From Comamonas avium (GTDB lineage: Bacteria > Pseudomonadota > Gammaproteobacteria > Burkholderiales > Burkholderiaceae_C), in assembly GCF_014836675.1 (NCBI RefSeq), contig NZ_JACSQK010000006.1, positions 209,214-273,213 on the forward strand: a DNA stretch of 64,000 nucleotides. Reading direction: 5' to 3'. The notes beneath the pieces are model-generated. The model was not told the origin of the DNA, made no database searches, and was given only the letters and a program-made list of their open reading frames with translations. Numbering within the stretch: position 1 is the stretch's first letter; each line of letters starts with the position of its first letter. This document shows, one piece after another, positions 60,321 through 64,000 of this stretch. A program made the translations under genes and the position numbers.

Positions 60321-60807
60321 CGCGTTTTGCGGGTTCTTGACGGGTGGTAACGCCTCTGCGTCTAGCGCGAGCAACGCCAGTGTGTACGGCAATGTGTTTG
60401 ACAACGAGCCAGCAACCACGCGCTCGGTGATGCGGCGTGCCAACGGCCTTGGGTCCTCGCAAACATGTGAGCGCACAGCTTACGGTGCAACGATCAGCGG
60501 AAACAACGGTGCGTTCGGCCTAGCCCCTGCTGGCGTCAACAATGGTCTGTTCCTGGCTCCCATTGTTGTCTCCGATGGAGGGACCCTGGCGGGTAACGGC
60601 CCACGCGGGGAGCTGCCCGGTGCACTGTGCAGCATTCAGAGTGGAGTGCCTGGTGTGGTGGGCCTTGGTATCGGACAGATCAGCGGCACGGGCGTTTACG
60701 CGGGCAAAACGTTGCTGCGCCTGCAGGTGGTGACCAGGATCGACGGCAGCACTGCGCAGCAAGGTACCGGCTTCATCGACATCACCGGCCCCTGGCGCGA
60801 GGCCTAG
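60319..60807 (+). pseudogene. 3' fragment of a tail or structural gene
   Basis: From about 60319 the open frame encodes a 162-aa stretch rich in Gly, Ser, Ala and Val, with a collagen-like G-N-N-G/ G-V-G look ending T-G-P-W-R-E-A. It has no start of its own near the junction and is read from the terminase side without fusing in frame to it. It is the end of a tail gene whose 5' part was lost with the head module. Confidence 0.7.
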
Positions 60808-60809
60808 CC

Positions 60810-62489
60810 ATGGCAAGCACCACATGGCAGATTCGCGGGGTGGATACGCTGGGTCAAGATCTGGTATTGAGCCGGATTGTCCCTTGGGGCGCGCTGGGAG
60901 CGATCACGCCCACAGCCATCTCCAGTACGTTTGCGCCGATCTCTGGAGCGCTGGCTAACCTTGCTGTGGACAGCAGCGCTCAGTGTGTATTCGCTGGAGT
61001 TGACGTTCAAAAACCTGGCTTTGCCATTGAGTTCACCTTTGCGCAAGAGGTTGACGTGTGGGGCTTCAGGTTTGCTGGCCCTAGCGCCAGTACATGGCCT
61101 GTCCAGCATGCCGTGGCAACTGGTGTGCTCTCTGCCTCCTTGAAGCGCGTGCAGTGGTTATCTGACGGAGTGCTGAGCCCGGCACCCTCGAAAGCACTGG
61201 TCTTCACTAACGAAGCGGGCCTGTGGCTAGAGCAGCCTGCAGCAGGTAGCCAAAACTGGTTTGGCTGCGCTGCGTCGGCAGATGGCGCGACGCTGTTCGC
61301 AACACCCTATGGAAGTACCACCTGGTTGTCCAGAGATGGAGGCTTGACGTGGGCGGCGCAAACAGCGGCAGGCTCTCGCAATTGGCGCGGCTGCGCAGTC
61401 TCTGCAGATGGAATGACTTTGCTGACTGTAGCTGTGGGTGGTAGCCCTTGGTTGTCCAAAGATGGCGGTCAGACCTGGATTGCACAAACTGCCGCCGTTG
61501 GAGCCGATTGGATGGCCTGCGCAGTGTCTGCAGACGGTAAAACATTGATTGCTACGGCATACGGCACAACTCCTTGGTTGTCGAAAGACGCTGGCCAGAC
61601 ATGGGTAGCGCAATCTGCAATGGGTTCGCGCAACTGGTTTGGTTGTGCAATCTCTGCAGATGGAAAGACACTGCTCTGCGCAGCACAAGGCCATTACCTG
61701 TGGTTGTCCAAAGACGCAGGTGCTACATGGGACACACAAAACGCAGCGGGTTCACGATTTTGGCGAGGGTGCGCGGTGTCAGCGGATGGGTTGACGTTTT
61801 TTGCAGTTGACTCCAATGGCACGCCATGGTTGACCATAGACGCAGGCTCTTCATGGAGTGCACAAACTGTGGCAGGAACCCGCAATTGGTATAGCTGCTC
61901 GGTCTCTGCAGATGGTCGCACGTTGCTTGCTGCGTCAGAATCAGGTGCACCCCTTTGGTTGTCGAAAGACAAAGGGGCGACATGGTCTATGCAGTCCTCG
62001 CTGGGCTCAGGCGTTTGGGTGGGTGCTGCAGTGTCCGCAGACGGCCTGATGCTGATGACTGGCAAGTACGGCGGCGGTTTGTATCTATCGATGGATGGTG
62101 ATCGGATCTACACCAGCTTTCCCGTGCAAGGTGGTGTGGCCCATGGTGTTCTGTTTGCCACTGGTACTGCACTGCAAGCGCAAGGGCGAACCTCGACAAC
62201 GTGCCTTGATGCGCGGCCATTTAACGATTTTGAATTTGGGGGCAATGGGCAGATCTACGGCACGGTAGAGCGCCAAGTAACCCCCGCCAACGTGCCCCTG
62301 CGTCGGCGCGTGCGTCTGCACCGCAGCCGGGACGGCATGCTGGTGCGCGAAACCTGGAGTCATACAGATGGCAGCTATGCGTTTACGCACATCAGCCTGA
62401 ACTATGAGTACGACGTGATCGCGTGGGACCATGACATGTCCTATCGCTCTGTCATCGCCAACAACCTCAAGCCGGAGGTCATGCCATGA
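60810..62489 (+). CDS. Tail protein with seven BNR/Asp-box repeats
   Basis: This 559-aa protein has an N-terminal domain (about residues 1-140), seven repeats of about 42 residues (about 144-440, each with S-A-D-G-x-T-L-L and W-L-S-K-D-x-G-x-T-W) and a C-terminal beta domain (G-Q-I-Y-G-T-V). Seven Asp-box repeats suggest a seven-bladed propeller, as in sialidases, so a glycan-binding tail-tip role is likely. ATG at 60810 follows the previous stop by two bases. Confidence 0.75.
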   Translation: MASTTWQIRGVDTLGQDLVLSRIVPWGALGAITPTAISSTFAPISGALANLAVDSSAQCVFAGVDVQKPGFAIEFTFAQEVDVWGFRFAGPSASTWPVQHAVATGVLSASLKRVQWLSDGVLSPAPSKALVFTNEAGLWLEQPAAGSQNWFGCAASADGATLFATPYGSTTWLSRDGGLTWAAQTAAGSRNWRGCAVSADGMTLLTVAVGGSPWLSKDGGQTWIAQTAAVGADWMACAVSADGKTLIATAYGTTPWLSKDAGQTWVAQSAMGSRNWFGCAISADGKTLLCAAQGHYLWLSKDAGATWDTQNAAGSRFWRGCAVSADGLTFFAVDSNGTPWLTIDAGSSWSAQTVAGTRNWYSCSVSADGRTLLAASESGAPLWLSKDKGATWSMQSSLGSGVWVGAAVSADGLMLMTGKYGGGLYLSMDGDRIYTSFPVQGGVAHGVLFATGTALQAQGRTSTTCLDARPFNDFEFGGNGQIYGTVERQVTPANVPLRRRVRLHRSRDGMLVRETWSHTDGSYAFTHISLNYEYDVIAWDHDMSYRSVIANNLKPEVMP

Positions 62490-62929
62490 CAGCCCCTGCA
62501 GTCAACGAATGGCGTGTCGCATCTGCGCTGGTGCTTGCCCAGCTTGAAGCCACGCTGGTCCGGCTGGATGCTGGCACTGGCAACGCCAAAATTAACCTCT
62601 ACAAGAGTGTGCGTCAGGATGCAGTGGGGGCAGGTATTGCCCCCATGGCTGAGATCGTGCTGGCCAAGCCTAGCGGAACAGTCTCTGAAAACGGTCTGCT
62701 GGAGCTGATTGCGCAGTCTGCGAGCGGCGTTATGGTGCTGGAAAGTGGCATTCCCCGATGGGGAGAGCTGGTTGCGGCCGATGGCACGGTGCTTACTGAT
62801 GGTGGTGTCACGGACGTAGGCCATGACGGCTGCTTTCAAGTGGCAGGCGGGCAAACGCCTGAGGGTGACAATTCCCCCATGTTCTACGGCGGTGGTCTGA
62901 TCACCCTGGCTGGTACAGCGTTGGGGTAA
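62486..62929 (+). CDS. Phage tail-associated protein (147 aa)
   Basis: This 147-aa protein (M-T-A-P-A-V-N-E-W-R) has a Gly/Val-rich beta-type composition, with G-M-V-L/D-G-G-V-T-D repeats. It overlaps the propeller gene by four bases, so the two are coupled. It is probably a small structural tail protein. Family not recognised. Confidence 0.65.
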   Translation: MTAPAVNEWRVASALVLAQLEATLVRLDAGTGNAKINLYKSVRQDAVGAGIAPMAEIVLAKPSGTVSENGLLELIAQSASGVMVLESGIPRWGELVAADGTVLTDGGVTDVGHDGCFQVAGGQTPEGDNSPMFYGGGLITLAGTALG

Positions 62930-62932
62930 TGT

Positions 62933-64000
62933 ATGGCCAGCACGCCCCTTGTCTTCAACCAGTCAAACCACAGCGCGGGCAATCCCGTGCCGCTGGTGTT
63001 TGGAGCAGATGGCGGTGCACCGCCCCAGCAGCAATACATGGTCAGGGCTGTGGGTCGTATCACCCTTGGTATGCGTGGTGCCGTGCGTCTGGCCACTGTG
63101 CAGCGTTTGGTGGCGGTTGGCCGCATCACCGGCCTGCGCGGCACCGTTGCCATGGTCTGGAATGTCAATGTCAGCCGCCCCAGCGTGGCACAGATCACTG
63201 ACAGCACCCAGCAAGCCCAGCCTTTGCGCGCAGCCGTGCAGGGTGTGTGGCAACAATCGCAGCGCACGCACAACGCGGTCGCGCAGATCTGGCAAGACGC
63301 GCAGCACGTATCCCAGCAAGTGCGCAGTCTGTGGCAGCAGGCGCAGCCACTGCGCGGCATGGGGCAGGACACCATGCAGAACGCAGCCCCCGTGCGTGCT
63401 GCTACCACCAGTAACTACCAGCAAGCCCTGCGGTTGCACACCGCTGTGCGCACTGCCATGCAAGACGCCTTGGCCCTGCGTGCAGCCACGCTGGCGGGGT
63501 TTGAACAAGCCCAGCGCCTGCGCGCCGCCCTACAAAACCGCATGCAGCAGGGCATGCCCACCGCAGGCCACTGGCTCACAAGCTTTAGCTACGGCTTGCC
63601 GGTGCGTATTGACTTGCAAGGCCGCTACCAAGAGACCACCAAACCCGGCCCCGGTGTTTGGCTGTGGCCTCTGCAACCGCCCAAGCCCCAGCCGTGCTAC
63701 GTGCCCGGCTTGCCTGCAGCGCTGGTGTTTGACCAGGCATACGCCCCCGGTCTGCCCGCTGCGCTGGTGTTTCGCTGCCCCTGCAAAACGCCAGACCCAC
63801 AACCCAGCCCGCACTACGTCATCCCCTTACTGCCTGCCTATATGCAAGTTCACCAACTCACGGCACATTTGCTGCCCAGCATGGAACCCGTGGTTCTGAC
63901 CGATGTGGCCCTGGCCGCTGACGACGATGGCTACGGCTGGAGCCTCATGGCCAACGGCCCAGAACATCTGATGGACCAGTTGGCCCCTGTAGCAGGCCTG
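62933..64000 (+). CDS. Phage tail structural protein, 3' end cut by window
   Basis: The frame starts ATG at 62933 (M-A-S-T-P-L-V-F-N-Q) and stays open for 356 codons to the window end. It has a beta-rich head (about 1-90), an Ala/Gln-rich helical middle with repeating A-Q-P-L-R and Q-D-A (about 95-215) and a Pro-rich part with two near-copies of P-G-L-P-A-A-L-V-F. It appears to be a large tail protein. GGGG precedes the ATG. Confidence 0.7.
   Translation, partial: MASTPLVFNQSNHSAGNPVPLVFGADGGAPPQQQYMVRAVGRITLGMRGAVRLATVQRLVAVGRITGLRGTVAMVWNVNVSRPSVAQITDSTQQAQPLRAAVQGVWQQSQRTHNAVAQIWQDAQHVSQQVRSLWQQAQPLRGMGQDTMQNAAPVRAATTSNYQQALRLHTAVRTAMQDALALRAATLAGFEQAQRLRAALQNRMQQGMPTAGHWLTSFSYGLPVRIDLQGRYQETTKPGPGVWLWPLQPPKPQPCYVPGLPAALVFDQAYAPGLPAALVFRCPCKTPDPQPSPHYVIPLLPAYMQVHQLTAHLLPSMEPVVLTDVALAADDDGYGWSLMANGPEHLMDQLAPVAGL

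Larger units (their letters stand above)
40559..64000. mobile_element. Lambdoid prophage, left part; defective
   Basis: From the tRNA-Lys end to the window end, the genes are phage-like: int, xis, antirepressor, immunity region, CII, replication genes, terminase and tail genes. The head module is missing through a fusion inside the terminase gene near 60315. The right end lies outside the window. Confidence 0.92.

Noticed and set aside
40559..64000. CRISPR array or cas genes
   Set aside because: No regular short direct repeats with unique spacers were seen; the only close repeats are operators, iterons and coding repeats.

Overview
The window is chromosomal DNA of a Burkholderiales betaproteobacterium, most likely Comamonadaceae. 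This rests on the gene set and order: a phasin next to a 3-hydroxyacyl-CoA-type dehydrogenase, a Mrp/Pha antiporter with fused A and B subunits, ygfZ divergent from mltG-tmk-holB-pilZ-tatD, msbA divergent from tolB-pal-cpoB, and Comamonadaceae-like palindromic intergenic repeats. No 16S gene or other formal marker is present, so the genus cannot be fixed.

Positions 1-40558 are ordinary core genome. Metabolism includes an SDR dehydrogenase, phasin, thioesterase, pncB, D-glycerate dehydrogenase and an alcohol dehydrogenase. Transport includes an NhaD-like antiporter, an MFS carrier, FluC, the six-gene Pha/Mrp antiporter, a bile-acid-symporter homologue, a PuuP-like permease and MetQ. Information processing includes rmuC, an SSB-like protein, infA, tmk, holB and tcdA. 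Envelope genes are psd, mltG, msbA and tolB-pal-cpoB. Four tRNA genes lie here (Asp, Pro-UGG, Pro-GGG, Lys). A TetR gene and its downstream hydrolase share an operator that overlaps each translation start.

From the 3' end of tRNA-Lys (40558) to the end of the window lies the left part of a lambdoid prophage. The left arm, mostly minus strand, carries int, an overlapping xis, a BRO antirepressor-like gene, a membrane-anchored TPR protein, a HipBA-type toxin-antitoxin pair with four operator-like repeats, a dNMP kinase and several tiny genes. The immunity region has a CI/LexA-type repressor (52561-53256), a Cro/YdaS-like gene, and two clusters of a shared operator (consensus TAAACA-N3-TGTTTA) on either side. 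The right arm carries CII, an O-like initiator with internal iterons, a P-like loader and terminase genes.

Two observations stand out. First, between cI and the left operator cluster, the place where lambda carries rexAB, sits about 1.5 kb with the hallmarks of integron gene cassettes: an attI/attC-like GTTAGGC boundary, a 377-aa gene of unknown function whose stop codon lies in a GCCTAAC box, and a well-formed 60-bp attC site. No integron integrase is nearby. The cassettes lie in the cI orientation ahead of a terminator, so they could be expressed in the lysogen. Second, the terminase large subunit has a one-base frameshift and is then fused, inside its nuclease domain, to the 3' end of a tail gene. 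The head module is therefore missing and the prophage cannot make virions on its own. After the junction come a predicted seven-bladed propeller tail protein and a tail gene cut by the window end.
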